Source of the DNA: Ligaoa zhengdingensis | GTDB lineage: Bacteria; Bacillota; Clostridia; Oscillospirales; Ruminococcaceae | Direction of reading: 5' to 3' | NCBI RefSeq assembly: GCF_014384885.1 | Contig: NZ_JACRST010000002.1 | Coordinates: forward strand, 124,001-188,000 | DNA: 64,000 nucleotides | Part shown: positions 1-8,926 of the stretch, in pieces | How positions within the stretch are numbered: position 1 is the first letter of the stretch | Layout of the letters: every line of letters begins with the position of its first letter | Position numbers and translations under genes: made by a program | Notes under the pieces: model-generated | What the model was told of the DNA's origin: nothing | What the model saw: only the letters and a program-made list of their open reading frames with translations | Database searches by the model: none

Positions 1-2182
1 AGGTATCCCCTCGAATCGGCCGGTTGGCAGACAGCCTTATTTCATGAAGATTTTCGCAACTGTGGATTGTTACAGCGTCCGCCGCCTCTCCGGTTGCCCA
101 ACATCTGATGGATTCCGGGACAATGTCCGCCCAGTTCAGATCACCTCCATAAGCGCTATCCCAATATTCAATATCGCCTGTAAAATAAAACTCTTTTTCC
201 GCACCAGAAACCGGCAGAACAAGCTCGTTTTCCATCCCCCGAGCCGCCATCGCGGAGACCGTCTGGGCATAATAAGTTTTTTCCTCCATCCCGTCAATGG
301 ACACGTTAAAATACCCGTAGCAATTGCGCTGCGTGGCAAGAACGTGGATCACCAGTTGATCCAAATTCTCGTCGTATTCGCACCAGACATCGTCTAAACA
401 TTTGACACCGGTAATTTTCACCCGCCCGGCCAGCTCTTCACTCGGCCTTTCGTTTGTCAGCAAAATGGCGCTGTCCCCGTTGAGCTGCACGGCGCTCGGC
501 CACATGAAATCCTGAGAAAATTCCCCCTGCAGGCAAAGTCGTCCGTTTCGCAGGGTATATTGAGCCAGAGAAAAATCATTTTCATCTGGAAGAAGCGACT
601 CATAATCGCTAACCGTATTGTACACATAGGCGTCGCTGATCTGCTCGACATAATAGGGGCCTTCATATTCGTAGAAAACCACCCCCAAAATCCTGCTGTC
701 CTGCGTCGCGGCCATCAGAGTTCTGATTTGATCCCACTTCCCGTAGGTCACGGCCTTGAGCGCTTTCGCGTCTCCAAAATAAATCTTTTCTTCGCCCAGC
801 GTCATGTATTCGGCGGAGGGCTCAAACAGGATTTCTGTTTTGGTTCCGTCAGTAATCGACTGTACAATCTTTCCATCCTTTAGATAACACCATTGGTAGT
901 CATCTACATAGATATCGTTGTCGCAAAGCGAATAAATACCGGACGTGACATCCCGCCAATAAAAGTCGTCGTAGGTGGTATCGGAGCATTCTGGAAGCGC
1001 GGAGTCCCAATTTCGGTAACCCATCTTTTCCATCGCTCTATCGCTCAGCAGAAAATGATCGTGGCCTACATAGCCGCCCAGGTCAAACTCCGCTACCCCC
1101 GGAAGGACAGCCCCTTCATCGTCCGCCCCGGTATCCAGATGATACCAATTCCCGTCCAACTCGACGATATTCCACAGCCGCCCGGTTTCCTCCGACCCGA
1201 TGCAATAGACAGGTAGTTCCAAAAAGGTGCGGATCAAATCATACATCGCCAAAGCGTAGCCGTTTCCTGTTGCATAACGGTTTGCCAAGGCGCCAAAAGC
1301 GCAGTCCTGTTCCTGTTTATATTTCCCCAGTGCTGGGGTTCCTTCCGCAATCCGTGTATTTAGCAGCAAAGCTTCATGGATTGTCAGCAGCTTTTCCAAA
1401 TCCGTTCCATGATCGAAAGCGATATCTGCAACACAGTCCCGCAGGTCATACAAAAAGTCTTCATAGTCTTCCACAAGCGTTTCTACCCGATGCTTGGGAT
1501 ACCGGTATTCCGGTATCAGCGAAACTGCCGTTTCACCATCTTCACCGCATCGCCAACACACTTTTCCGGTCACAAAGAACAACGACGGATTGCTGTTGAT
1601 CACCTTGAAATACAGACGCGACAGTTCCGATTGTCCGTCCTTGATTTTCCCGGAAAGGCCGAACTGGGAGACATCAATATCAGTTTCATACCTTGTTAAC
1701 TGCTCGATAAGAAACTTCTCAAACTCCAGTTCCTCCTCTGCAGCCTGTTCTCGGTCGATCTGTTCCCCGATAAAGCCGCCTTCGTGGAACAGAGTGGTGG
1801 TTGCGGTCAAACAATCTTCGGCGTTCACAGCTTTCTCAGCTATGAGATCGAATTCAGCCAAAACAGACGGGATGAAATGTTCAACTGGAGGTGGTTCCAC
1901 CGCCCCATCCTCCTGTTCGGCGGGCTTTTCCTCTAACGTTTTTGAATCGGCATACGCTGCGTTGTCTTTTTCGATCTGTTCCGGCTCTGCTAGCTCAGGT
2001 TCTTCCAGAAGCAGCGGTTGCTCCACCTGCTCTTCCACTTCAACAGACTGTTCCTCACTCTGCGTCTGGTCGGGAAGCGGCGATTGTGTCTGTGCTGGGT
2101 CAGCCGCCCAAGCGGTGGTCTGTGTCAAGAGTAACATGACGCTCAAGCCGAGCGCAATCCATCTATTCTGCCTCTTTTTCAT
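1..2182 (-). CDS. Secreted transglutaminase-fold protein, 3' end beyond the window
   Basis: About 727 codons are open from ATG at 2182 to the left edge with no stop, so the C-terminus is missing. SD AAGGAG precedes the ATG, and the gene overlaps the stop of the upstream cohesin-like gene by 20 nt, so the two are probably translationally coupled. The N-terminus is a signal peptide (MKKRQNRW, then a hydrophobic stretch ending AWA|AD) followed by a Glu/Pro/Gln-rich linker. Around residues 300-370 there is a transglutaminase-core pattern: GNGYALAMYDLI, then GRLWNIVELDGNWYHLD and a DDEG. In active members the first block reads C-x-GYA and the second GHAWN; here the Cys position is Gly/Asn and the His position is Arg, so it is probably non-catalytic. 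It is likely a surface scaffold or binding protein. The fold call is by motif only. Confidence 0.75.
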   Translation of the reverse strand, partial: MKKRQNRWIALGLSVMLLLTQTTAWAADPAQTQSPLPDQTQSEEQSVEVEEQVEQPLLLEEPELAEPEQIEKDNAAYADSKTLEEKPAEQEDGAVEPPPVEHFIPSVLAEFDLIAEKAVNAEDCLTATTTLFHEGGFIGEQIDREQAAEEELEFEKFLIEQLTRYETDIDVSQFGLSGKIKDGQSELSRLYFKVINSNPSLFFVTGKVCWRCGEDGETAVSLIPEYRYPKHRVETLVEDYEDFLYDLRDCVADIAFDHGTDLEKLLTIHEALLLNTRIAEGTPALGKYKQEQDCAFGALANRYATGNGYALAMYDLIRTFLELPVYCIGSEETGRLWNIVELDGNWYHLDTGADDEGAVLPGVAEFDLGGYVGHDHFLLSDRAMEKMGYRNWDSALPECSDTTYDDFYWRDVTSGIYSLCDNDIYVDDYQWCYLKDGKIVQSITDGTKTEILFEPSAEYMTLGEEKIYFGDAKALKAVTYGKWDQIRTLMAATQDSRILGVVFYEYEGPYYVEQISDAYVYNTVSDYESLLPDENDFSLAQYTLRNGRLCLQGEFSQDFMWPSAVQLNGDSAILLTNERPSEELAGRVKITGVKCLDDVWCEYDENLDQLVIHVLATQRNCYGYFNVSIDGMEEKTYYAQTVSAMAARGMENELVLPVSGAEKEFYFTGDIEYWDSAYGGDLNWADIVPESIRCWATGEAADAVTIHSCENLHEIRLSANRPIRGDT

Positions 2183-3089
2183 CTTTCCGCTGCTCCTTTC
2201 TTCTCTTTTGCCTTAAAACAACAAGGACAACCGCCACACCTGCTGCAACAGCCAGTCCCACCGCGAACCAGACAGCCACGCCGTTGGAATCCTGCTTCGG
2301 CTGTTGTACCTCTTTCGTTTCGGATTGCTCGGGGACATCTTGCTGGTCCGGGTGCTGCAAAACCTCCGGATTCCCCTGTTCCTCAACGTAAGCATTTGCC
2401 TGCGCGGGCGCCTCCTGCCGCTCTTCCCCGCTGGAAGTGGCGAGGCCTTCCAGTTCAGACTGCGCATTCACGGAGACCATCTCCCCATCGAGCATGGCAA
2501 TGGGGGTTTCCACCTCAGACAGATCCGGTTTGTTGTGCTGAGCACCGCCATTTGAACCGGAGCCACTGTCAGGCCGTTCTCCATCGCCAATTTGAATCGC
2601 CGTGCTGCCGGTGCTCACTTGCAAACTTTGAATCTCCGTCCCATCGATCCCTGCAAAGGCCGTGTCTTCCACCCTGACCTCCGTTTTACCCTGTTGGGTC
2701 GACGACCGAACGGTGAATACCACTTGGAAAAGGGAAAGGGGGTCCCCCGCGATGGGGTCCGCACTGCCGCCGCCAGCGACATAGATCAGGACCGCCTTTC
2801 CATTCCCCGCGTTATACGAAAGCTCACTGGCGGAAATCTCACCCAGCGGACGAATTTCTTTGATCATCAAAAACTCGGTGTCATAGTATAACGTCATCTG
2901 GAAGGCTGCGATCCCATCGTTGTCCATGCTGTCCAGCCCTTCCAGTTCATAGGTGACGGATACGGCATCCCCCGCCTGATAGGTACTCTGGTCAAGGGTC
3001 GCCGTCAATTTACAGTTTGCTGCATAGACAACCGACGCCATCGCTGTAATGGTCAAAACAATCGCCAAAATACGACAAAATAATTTCAT
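2163..3089 (-). CDS. Cohesin-like domain protein, single-pass membrane anchored
   Basis: The start is taken at ATG 3089 (MKLFCRILAI), which has an AAAGGG Shine-Dalgarno and opens directly into a signal peptide ending VVYA|AN; an in-frame ATG at 3155 would add an unlikely hydrophilic extension. Residues about 27-170 (CKLTATLDQSTYQAGD, FQMTLYYDTEFL, VVFTVRSS) resemble a cohesin / carbohydrate-binding beta-sandwich of the kind found in clostridial surface proteins. A low-complexity Gly/Ser and then Glu/Gln/Pro-rich linker follows, then a TM helix (VAVWFAVGLAVAAGVAVVLV) and a Lys/Arg-rich cytoplasmic tail. It lies between two other surface genes and shares their transcription direction, so a three-gene surface operon is likely. 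No dockerin partner is visible in the window. Confidence 0.7.
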   Translation of the reverse strand: MKLFCRILAIVLTITAMASVVYAANCKLTATLDQSTYQAGDAVSVTYELEGLDSMDNDGIAAFQMTLYYDTEFLMIKEIRPLGEISASELSYNAGNGKAVLIYVAGGGSADPIAGDPLSLFQVVFTVRSSTQQGKTEVRVEDTAFAGIDGTEIQSLQVSTGSTAIQIGDGERPDSGSGSNGGAQHNKPDLSEVETPIAMLDGEMVSVNAQSELEGLATSSGEERQEAPAQANAYVEEQGNPEVLQHPDQQDVPEQSETKEVQQPKQDSNGVAVWFAVGLAVAAGVAVVLVVLRQKRRKEQRKDEKEAE

Positions 3090-3210
3090 AGTAATCCCTT
3101 TCCGCCTCTCTTTTGCCCCAGATGCAAATAAAACGATCCAAAAAGGGCGCGGCAAAGGGACGCCCCCTGGAACTTTGTGACAGAATCACAACAATTCCAA
3201 AGGGAGGCGC

Positions 3211-3236
3211 CCGCCAGCGAATGATATCGCTGGCGG
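3211..3236 (-). other. Perfect 10-bp hairpin between two surface genes
   Basis: CCGCCAGCGA and TCGCTGGCGG pair around a 6-nt loop between the end of the 1705-codon gene (3267) and the start of the cohesin-like gene (3089). No U-tract follows on the minus strand, so it is not a canonical terminator. It may protect or process the polycistronic mRNA and set lower expression of the two distal genes. Confidence 0.5.
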
Positions 3237-3266
3237 AGCTTCCCAATCACCACGCCCCTGCTTTAC

Positions 3267-6200
3267 TTATTTGCGGGAGGTCGATTGTCTTTTCATAACG
3301 TAGAAGATTGTTCCGCCGGCCACCAGTGCGACCACCGCCGCCAGAATTGCTGCAAAAGGAACGCCGGTCTTCTCAGACATCTCCAATTGAGCCTGTTCCG
3401 GGGTAAAGAGCACCGTGCCCGACTCGGTATCCGAAAGCATTCCGCTCTCGTCTACATACAGGTCAGAAGGTACGATATCATTGACTGCTCCCTGGGGAAT
3501 CGAAACCGTCACGAGACCGCCGGTTTCAGGGTTTGCAGATGCAGCGCCCGAAGACTGAACTGGAGAAACACCGGCATACCTTTCCTTCAGATCCAGGAAA
3601 CGGTAGTAAATTCGATTCTGTTCCGGTTTTTCGAGCTGTTTACCGTTGACCGCAAACGAATCATTGCCTCTCTCAAACTCCAATGTGACATCCTTTCCGG
3701 CAAATGCGGCAATCACATCGGCAGGGATCACATCCTCGCCCTGCATCCGGATCAGGATGGTCGCACCCGGTGCAGCGGACTCCGCGCGATCTTTGATGCT
3801 GGCCCAATATTCGCTTGCGCTGACCGATGAACTCGAACCGGAACCGGACGAATGGCTGGACCCAGATTTGATCTGGTAGGTGCTGACGACATACACTGCG
3901 CTGTTCTCAACTTCGGTCAACAGCAGGAACCCGTTTTCTCCAGAATACTCCGCTTCCCCGTTCTGTTTGAGCGTCAGGCCGGAACCTGCGGAGCGGTAGA
4001 CATACAGGGGATGATCTTCAAGCACCTCAGCCTTCGCGGGGATGATGAAATCAATTCCATAACCAAACGGGATGGTCTCGTTCAGATTGAAGGTGATCGA
4101 CCGCGCATTGCTCTCATCCAAGCGACCCTTTCCAAGGTTGTTCTCGCGCTCCTCCAACAGGCCGAATGCGAAAGCGTCCTTCTGATTCATTCCGCTGATG
4201 AATTTTGCCAGGTTGTCGAGATCCTCAGCTGTCGCCAGCTTCTCCAATATCTGTACAGGCACGCCGATCACCATGCCGGAATCGGTCAGGAACACCAGAT
4301 GTGCAGCCGTCTCATTTTCCTGCACCGCTTGCAGCATCTCAAGCAACTGCGTCCCGGTGAGGCGCTTGCCCGCGGATGCGGTCAAATCGGCGGTCGAATA
4401 CTCTTCGTAATCGATAAGCTCCGGCAGGGTCTCCATCTCCTCTGTCGGGAGTTCCACCGCCGCCGGGGTGAACGTCAAAGTGATCCTCCGGTCCGCTGTC
4501 ACCGGCTGCACCGTCAGGATGCCAGTTTCCGCGTCATAGGCGGCACCCGTAAGCTCCTGCGAGAACACATAGCCGGTATTTGCGCGCACTTGGAACTGTA
4601 CTTCATCCCCGTGATTGGCCACCACAGCCGCTTCCCCATCGATTGTGCCATTGACCGCTGTGACACGGACCGTGTACCGCTTGATGGCGAAGGCCGCCTC
4701 CACCGACTTGTTCTCCTTGACATTGCGGAACCGCAGCGTCACCTGTGTCAGGTTCTGGTCGGTATTTTCCACAGTCTGCCCGTTGACATCGGTGTAGCTG
4801 GCGATATAATAGCCCTCATTCGCGGTGATTTCCACCTCGGCGCTGCCGCCGTAGGAAACCTCCTCCGGCCGAATGGTGACCGCGCCGTTCTCCCCAACCT
4901 CGGCCGAAATCACAAAGCTCTTGATGGCAAAGGTGGCGTCGATCCGCTGGTTCTCCCGGATGTTGGACAGTTCCACCTGATATTCGGTCAGCGACTGATC
5001 GTTGTTTTCTGTTGTTTTGCCGTTCACCGTATAGCTTGCGATGTAGTACCCTTCCGCGGCCCGAATCTGTGCGGATGCGCTGCCATTGTAATCCACCCTG
5101 GAGCTGCTCAGGGTGATCGTGCCGTGCTGTGGCCTGCCTGTTGTGACGGTAAAGGTCATCACTTTGAAGCTGATATCGATCGTGTAATCCTTCTTAACAT
5201 CGGAAACGGTCAGCTTGTTCGTCTCAGCATCGTATGATGCGCCGGCGGACAGGCGGTCCAGCTCGTAGCCCTCGTTGGGAAGCACCGTAAATTCCGCTTT
5301 TCCGCCGTAATCCACAGTGAGGGTATTCGCTTGTCCCTCCCCAAGCGTGCCGTTGGTGATCTGCCCCAGTGCAACCGTGAAGGTCTTTATCTTGAAATTC
5401 ACCGTGATGTCCAGGTCGCCTGTGACCGAATCGATCGTCAAACGGTTTGTTGCAGGGTCGTACTTGCCCTCTCCTGCAACGCTGGCAAATTCATAGCCTT
5501 CGTTGGGCTTGACGACAAGCGAAACGCTGCCGCCGTGGTTGACGGTGCGCTCCGCCTCGCCGGTGATGCTTCCGCCAACCGCGTCCACCTTCACCCGGTA
5601 GGATTTGATCCCAAACTCAGCCGAAAGCTCCTGATTGCTGGTGACACTTTTGAACGGCACCTCTATCGCCGCGGTTTCCTGACCTACCAGGGTTGTCTTT
5701 TTGCCGTTCACCGTATAGCTTGCGATATAGCTGCCCTCCGCCGCTTTGATATAGACAGTCTTGTCAGCGCCGTCCTCCACGCGGATGGAAGAAATGTCGC
5801 CGGTACCGTCCGGAGTGTCGCTCACAACGCCGTTTCCTGTCTTGGAGATTGCGATATCGTAGCTCTTGTTGCCGAAGCTCGCCACGCCCTCGACGCCGGT
5901 GACCTGGTGCTCTTTGACATGCTCGGACAGCTTGTAAGCGACCTCGCCGCCTTCTCTGGGCACTGAGAACAACTCGCCGTTGACCGAGAAGCTCAACACC
6001 TCTTTGCCCGCTTTGGGGGTGATGGTGAAGGTCACGGTATCGGTGATCGCCGCGGTTTTCTTATCCGCAGCGACCGCGCCCTTGTCCGCCCCATCTTTGA
6101 TCGTCGCACTCACAGCATATTGTTTTGCCGCCATCGCCGCGGAGATGGTGAGATCGCTCTTCACCGCCGCCGTGCCGGACTGCTTGAGCTGATTCTGCGC

Positions 6201-8384
6201 ATCTATGGGCATAAAACCGATTACCTTCTCAATGGTATAGCCGACCTCAGCCTCCACCTCTGCCTGAATGCTGGAACCATGCTTCACGCGATCCCCGTTC
6301 GCAACCGGCTGTCCGTCCGCGGTTTTAACCGCGATCTTCGCCCCGGTCGCCTCCGGAATGGTGATGACATATTCTTTGAGCTTAAACCGGATGCTGACGG
6401 ATTGATCCGCCTTCACACCGGCCACCCTAAAGGTATGAGTGGCCGCATCGTATCCACCACCCGAGGCCGAATCGAACTCATAGCCTTCGTCCGGGGTGAC
6501 GATATATTCCACAGCCTCGCCGTAGCTCACTGTTTTTGTCAGCTCGCCCTGCACCGTGGCGTTGTCCGGCTGGCTCAGCGTCACGGTGAACTGTTTCAGC
6601 TTAAAGCCGATGGAAATTTCTTTGTCTTCTTTAACAGCTGAAACGGTGAGCGTATGGGTTGCCTTGTTGTAAATTCCTCCGGTCGCGCTGTCAAACTCAT
6701 AGCCCTCGTTTGGAGTTATGGTGAACACAGCATCTTCGCCGTATTCTACAGTCTGCATAAGACTTCCGTCTACCACCGCATTTTCAGGAGCTTTCAGCGT
6801 CACCGTGAAGGTCCGCTTCTTCATCTCCGCCGATATTGTGATATCCCCGTGCACATCGGTGATGGCATCTTCTATTTTGTCGATGCCCTGGTCGGAATTG
6901 GGCTTGAAATTGCCGTTGACGGTGTAGCTGGCGATGTAATAGCCCTCGTTCGCGGTGATCGTGTACGCGACGCTTTCGCCGTCTTTCACCTCATTTACGG
7001 GTTCTGTTGTGATCGCGCCATTGGCGGGCTGCACAACCGAAATGCTGTGCGGCTGCTTTTGATAGTTGGCGGTCACTTCAATTTTGCCGTTGATCCTGGC
7101 CGCCGGGATGGTGTAGGTGTTTCCATCCTGCGTATAGCCCTCGCCTTCGCTGAGCGAAACGCCGCCCACTTTGACGGACAGGTTCAGCAGCTCGTCGCCA
7201 TCCTCCATGTTCAGGGTGAACCGGTAGTCCTGTCCTGCTTCGACATAGCCATTGCCCGTTGCACCGCTGAGCGCAGCGGGATAGAAGGTCTTTTCCGTCT
7301 TGTTGCCCGCGAGGTCGGTGACAGACACCTGGTAGCTGTCGCTGCCTTCCGGCAGTTCCACCTGGTATTTGTTCAGCTTCTCGTCCAATACGGAGGGTTT
7401 TACAACCTCGCCGTTGACGACGACACCCGCCGCCTCATCCAGAAACGCATCGGTGATGACGACCGCGTCGCCTTTCAGTTCCACGCGCGGGGCGATGGTG
7501 TCGATTTTCACTGACAAACTTGGGGTATTATAAGTGACCCTGGCTGCATCATTATTTTTATCATCGGCCACTTTACCGATTGTAGCCAGAAAAGTGGAGG
7601 CTCCATCCAAATAAAACTCTGCTGTTGTCTCCGCTTGCACATCTTCGTTCACAAAAACGCCCAACTTAATCAATCTGTCGTTTGTGGCTTTGGTATCCAA
7701 CGGATGTATCTTATAGAGGTGCAACAGTTTTCCGATTCCGCTGACACGCTCTTCTTTATTTCCCAAAAGGAATAATCCTTGTGCTGGGTTTTCGGTATAA
7801 CCATCATAGGAAAAAAGGCTTGTCATGGTGTCGGTATCAATTTTTATCGGCACAAGCAAGTTCTTATCAATCTCAATTTCCGGATTGGAAAGGCTAATCC
7901 CACTATAGCCGACCCTTATGTCAAAAGTGCTCAGGCCATAGCTGTTACAAAATTTTCCGTCCTCTCCTTCATCTAGGAAAAAGCGATCTTCGTCTGAAAT
8001 ACCTTTGAGCTCTTCCAAGCATCCCCAGTCGGCCAAATTCAAATAAACATCGAAATAATCGCCTGAGGAGAATACGGTTTTATCTTGCTCTCCCGGCTCC
8101 AATTCAAATTCAAAGGTTAAGTCTGGTATATCGTACTGTTTTACCTCTCCTGTATTGACCAACAGCTTCGGCTGTTCCGCCTCGGCCCCCTGCCCTTCCG
8201 GCTCGGAGGCGGGCTGCTGCCCGGGAGCTGCCTCCGTCAGGGCCGGGGATTCCTCCGGCTGTTGTAATTCTTCCTCGATGATCTGGATCGGTGCATCCAG
8301 CGCCTCATCGGCCAAAACGACCACGCCGGTGCTTGTAAACACCAATGCCGCTGCACATAGTAGCGATATCATTCGTTTCAACAT
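3267..8384 (-). CDS. Giant surface protein with about 11 InlB-like B repeats
   Basis: 1705 aa. ATG 8384 has SD GGAGGA and opens into a signal peptide (MLKRMISLLCAAALVFTSTGVVVLA). Residues 80-360 form a region with Ig-like or cohesin-like character (ending VSVTDLAGNKTEK). From about 390 to 1250 run roughly eleven 70-85-residue repeats of the divergent InlB B-repeat type. They fall into two sub-types: one with EGYEF...YDAATHTLTV (five copies) and one with EGYYIASYTVNG (four copies), plus two degenerate copies. A Ser/Gly-rich spacer near 1500 precedes another small domain, then a C-terminal TM helix and KRQSTSRK tail. No LPxTG motif is seen, so it is held by the membrane helix. Probable adhesin or cell-envelope protein, first gene of the surface operon. 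Confidence 0.8.
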   Translation of the reverse strand: MLKRMISLLCAAALVFTSTGVVVLADEALDAPIQIIEEELQQPEESPALTEAAPGQQPASEPEGQGAEAEQPKLLVNTGEVKQYDIPDLTFEFELEPGEQDKTVFSSGDYFDVYLNLADWGCLEELKGISDEDRFFLDEGEDGKFCNSYGLSTFDIRVGYSGISLSNPEIEIDKNLLVPIKIDTDTMTSLFSYDGYTENPAQGLFLLGNKEERVSGIGKLLHLYKIHPLDTKATNDRLIKLGVFVNEDVQAETTAEFYLDGASTFLATIGKVADDKNNDAARVTYNTPSLSVKIDTIAPRVELKGDAVVITDAFLDEAAGVVVNGEVVKPSVLDEKLNKYQVELPEGSDSYQVSVTDLAGNKTEKTFYPAALSGATGNGYVEAGQDYRFTLNMEDGDELLNLSVKVGGVSLSEGEGYTQDGNTYTIPAARINGKIEVTANYQKQPHSISVVQPANGAITTEPVNEVKDGESVAYTITANEGYYIASYTVNGNFKPNSDQGIDKIEDAITDVHGDITISAEMKKRTFTVTLKAPENAVVDGSLMQTVEYGEDAVFTITPNEGYEFDSATGGIYNKATHTLTVSAVKEDKEISIGFKLKQFTVTLSQPDNATVQGELTKTVSYGEAVEYIVTPDEGYEFDSASGGGYDAATHTFRVAGVKADQSVSIRFKLKEYVITIPEATGAKIAVKTADGQPVANGDRVKHGSSIQAEVEAEVGYTIEKVIGFMPIDAQNQLKQSGTAAVKSDLTISAAMAAKQYAVSATIKDGADKGAVAADKKTAAITDTVTFTITPKAGKEVLSFSVNGELFSVPREGGEVAYKLSEHVKEHQVTGVEGVASFGNKSYDIAISKTGNGVVSDTPDGTGDISSIRVEDGADKTVYIKAAEGSYIASYTVNGKKTTLVGQETAAIEVPFKSVTSNQELSAEFGIKSYRVKVDAVGGSITGEAERTVNHGGSVSLVVKPNEGYEFASVAGEGKYDPATNRLTIDSVTGDLDITVNFKIKTFTVALGQITNGTLGEGQANTLTVDYGGKAEFTVLPNEGYELDRLSAGASYDAETNKLTVSDVKKDYTIDISFKVMTFTVTTGRPQHGTITLSSSRVDYNGSASAQIRAAEGYYIASYTVNGKTTENNDQSLTEYQVELSNIRENQRIDATFAIKSFVISAEVGENGAVTIRPEEVSYGGSAEVEITANEGYYIASYTDVNGQTVENTDQNLTQVTLRFRNVKENKSVEAAFAIKRYTVRVTAVNGTIDGEAAVVANHGDEVQFQVRANTGYVFSQELTGAAYDAETGILTVQPVTADRRITLTFTPAAVELPTEEMETLPELIDYEEYSTADLTASAGKRLTGTQLLEMLQAVQENETAAHLVFLTDSGMVIGVPVQILEKLATAEDLDNLAKFISGMNQKDAFAFGLLEERENNLGKGRLDESNARSITFNLNETIPFGYGIDFIIPAKAEVLEDHPLYVYRSAGSGLTLKQNGEAEYSGENGFLLLTEVENSAVYVVSTYQIKSGSSHSSGSGSSSSVSASEYWASIKDRAESAAPGATILIRMQGEDVIPADVIAAFAGKDVTLEFERGNDSFAVNGKQLEKPEQNRIYYRFLDLKERYAGVSPVQSSGAASANPETGGLVTVSIPQGAVNDIVPSDLYVDESGMLSDTESGTVLFTPEQAQLEMSEKTGVPFAAILAAVVALVAGGTIFYVMKRQSTSRK

Positions 8385-8452
8385 GGCTCTTCCTCCGATT
8401 TCTCTCTTAAAATAGGGGGTTTTGTAAAAATGGCATAAATTTTGCTATTTTT

Positions 8453-8481
8453 ATTGTACCGAAATCTGGGACAAATTTCAA
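8453..8481 (-). promoter_or_regulatory. Sigma-A-type promoter of the surface operon
   Basis: On the minus strand TTGAAA, 17 nt, TACAAT, followed about 60 nt later by GGAGGA and the ATG of the InlB-repeat gene at 8384. Confidence 0.65.
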
Positions 8482-8680
8482 TAGGATTCGACAAATATGT
8501 GGAAATTGTCTATGAATAAAATTTTCATGCCATCCATTTTTTGGTTGTTGTTCGCAGTTTCTTTACGCTTTTGTTTCAAAATCTTGCAAATCTCTTCAAC
8601 TTCAGCTCATAATTCCCGGGTATACTAAAAACATCCCAGACAGGATAGAATTTCTCCTTTTCCTTTTTCTCTCCCTTTTA

Positions 8681-8707
8681 AGCGCGGTTTGCCACCGCGC
8701 TTTTTTT
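8681..8707 (+). terminator. Orphan rho-independent terminator
   Basis: AGCGCGGT / ACCGCGCT with a 5-nt loop, followed by seven T on the plus strand. No plus-strand gene precedes it; a TATACT at 8621-8626 could start a transcript of about 75 nt, but its -35 is poor. It is either the end of a small RNA or a relic. Confidence 0.5.
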
Positions 8708-8838
8708 ATATCCTTAAAATAAAGCGCATGGGGTATCCTAATCCATATGCGCAAAAATTTCATGCATCTACTGAACCTTGTATTTCTCATCGCACACCAT
8801 AATATAGTATTATATAGTCTCAGCCGCCGGCAAACCCA

Positions 8839-8868
8839 TTCGCAATTCCAATAGAAACGTGGTATACT
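8839..8868 (+). promoter_or_regulatory. Candidate promoter of the esterase operon
   Basis: TTCGCA, 18 nt, TATACT, about 58 nt upstream of the esterase ATG. The -35 is a weak match. Confidence 0.4.
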
Positions 8869-8926
8869 GTTTGCAGTTGCCCCTTGCCAACCCGATGCAT
8901 GGGGCAGGATTGGAGTGATCTGGCTG

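Larger units (their letters stand above)
8385..8926. other. Gene-free divergent region, 540 bp
   Basis: No credible ORF. It holds the surface-operon promoter (minus, 8453-8481), an orphan terminator (8681-8707), a short hairpin of GCGCAT with ATGCGC around 8724-8750, and the esterase-operon promoter (plus, 8839-8868). The stretch 8482-8680 shows nothing else I can support. Confidence 0.6.

Noticed and set aside
3852..5237. 461-codon plus-strand frame opposite the surface gene
   Set aside because: Shadow of the repeat-coding strand; residue usage is unlike a protein.
4400..7100. DNA-level repeats, checked for CRISPR
   Set aside because: The periodicity is of 70-85 codons and reflects diverged protein repeats; no short identical repeats with unique spacers are present anywhere in the window.
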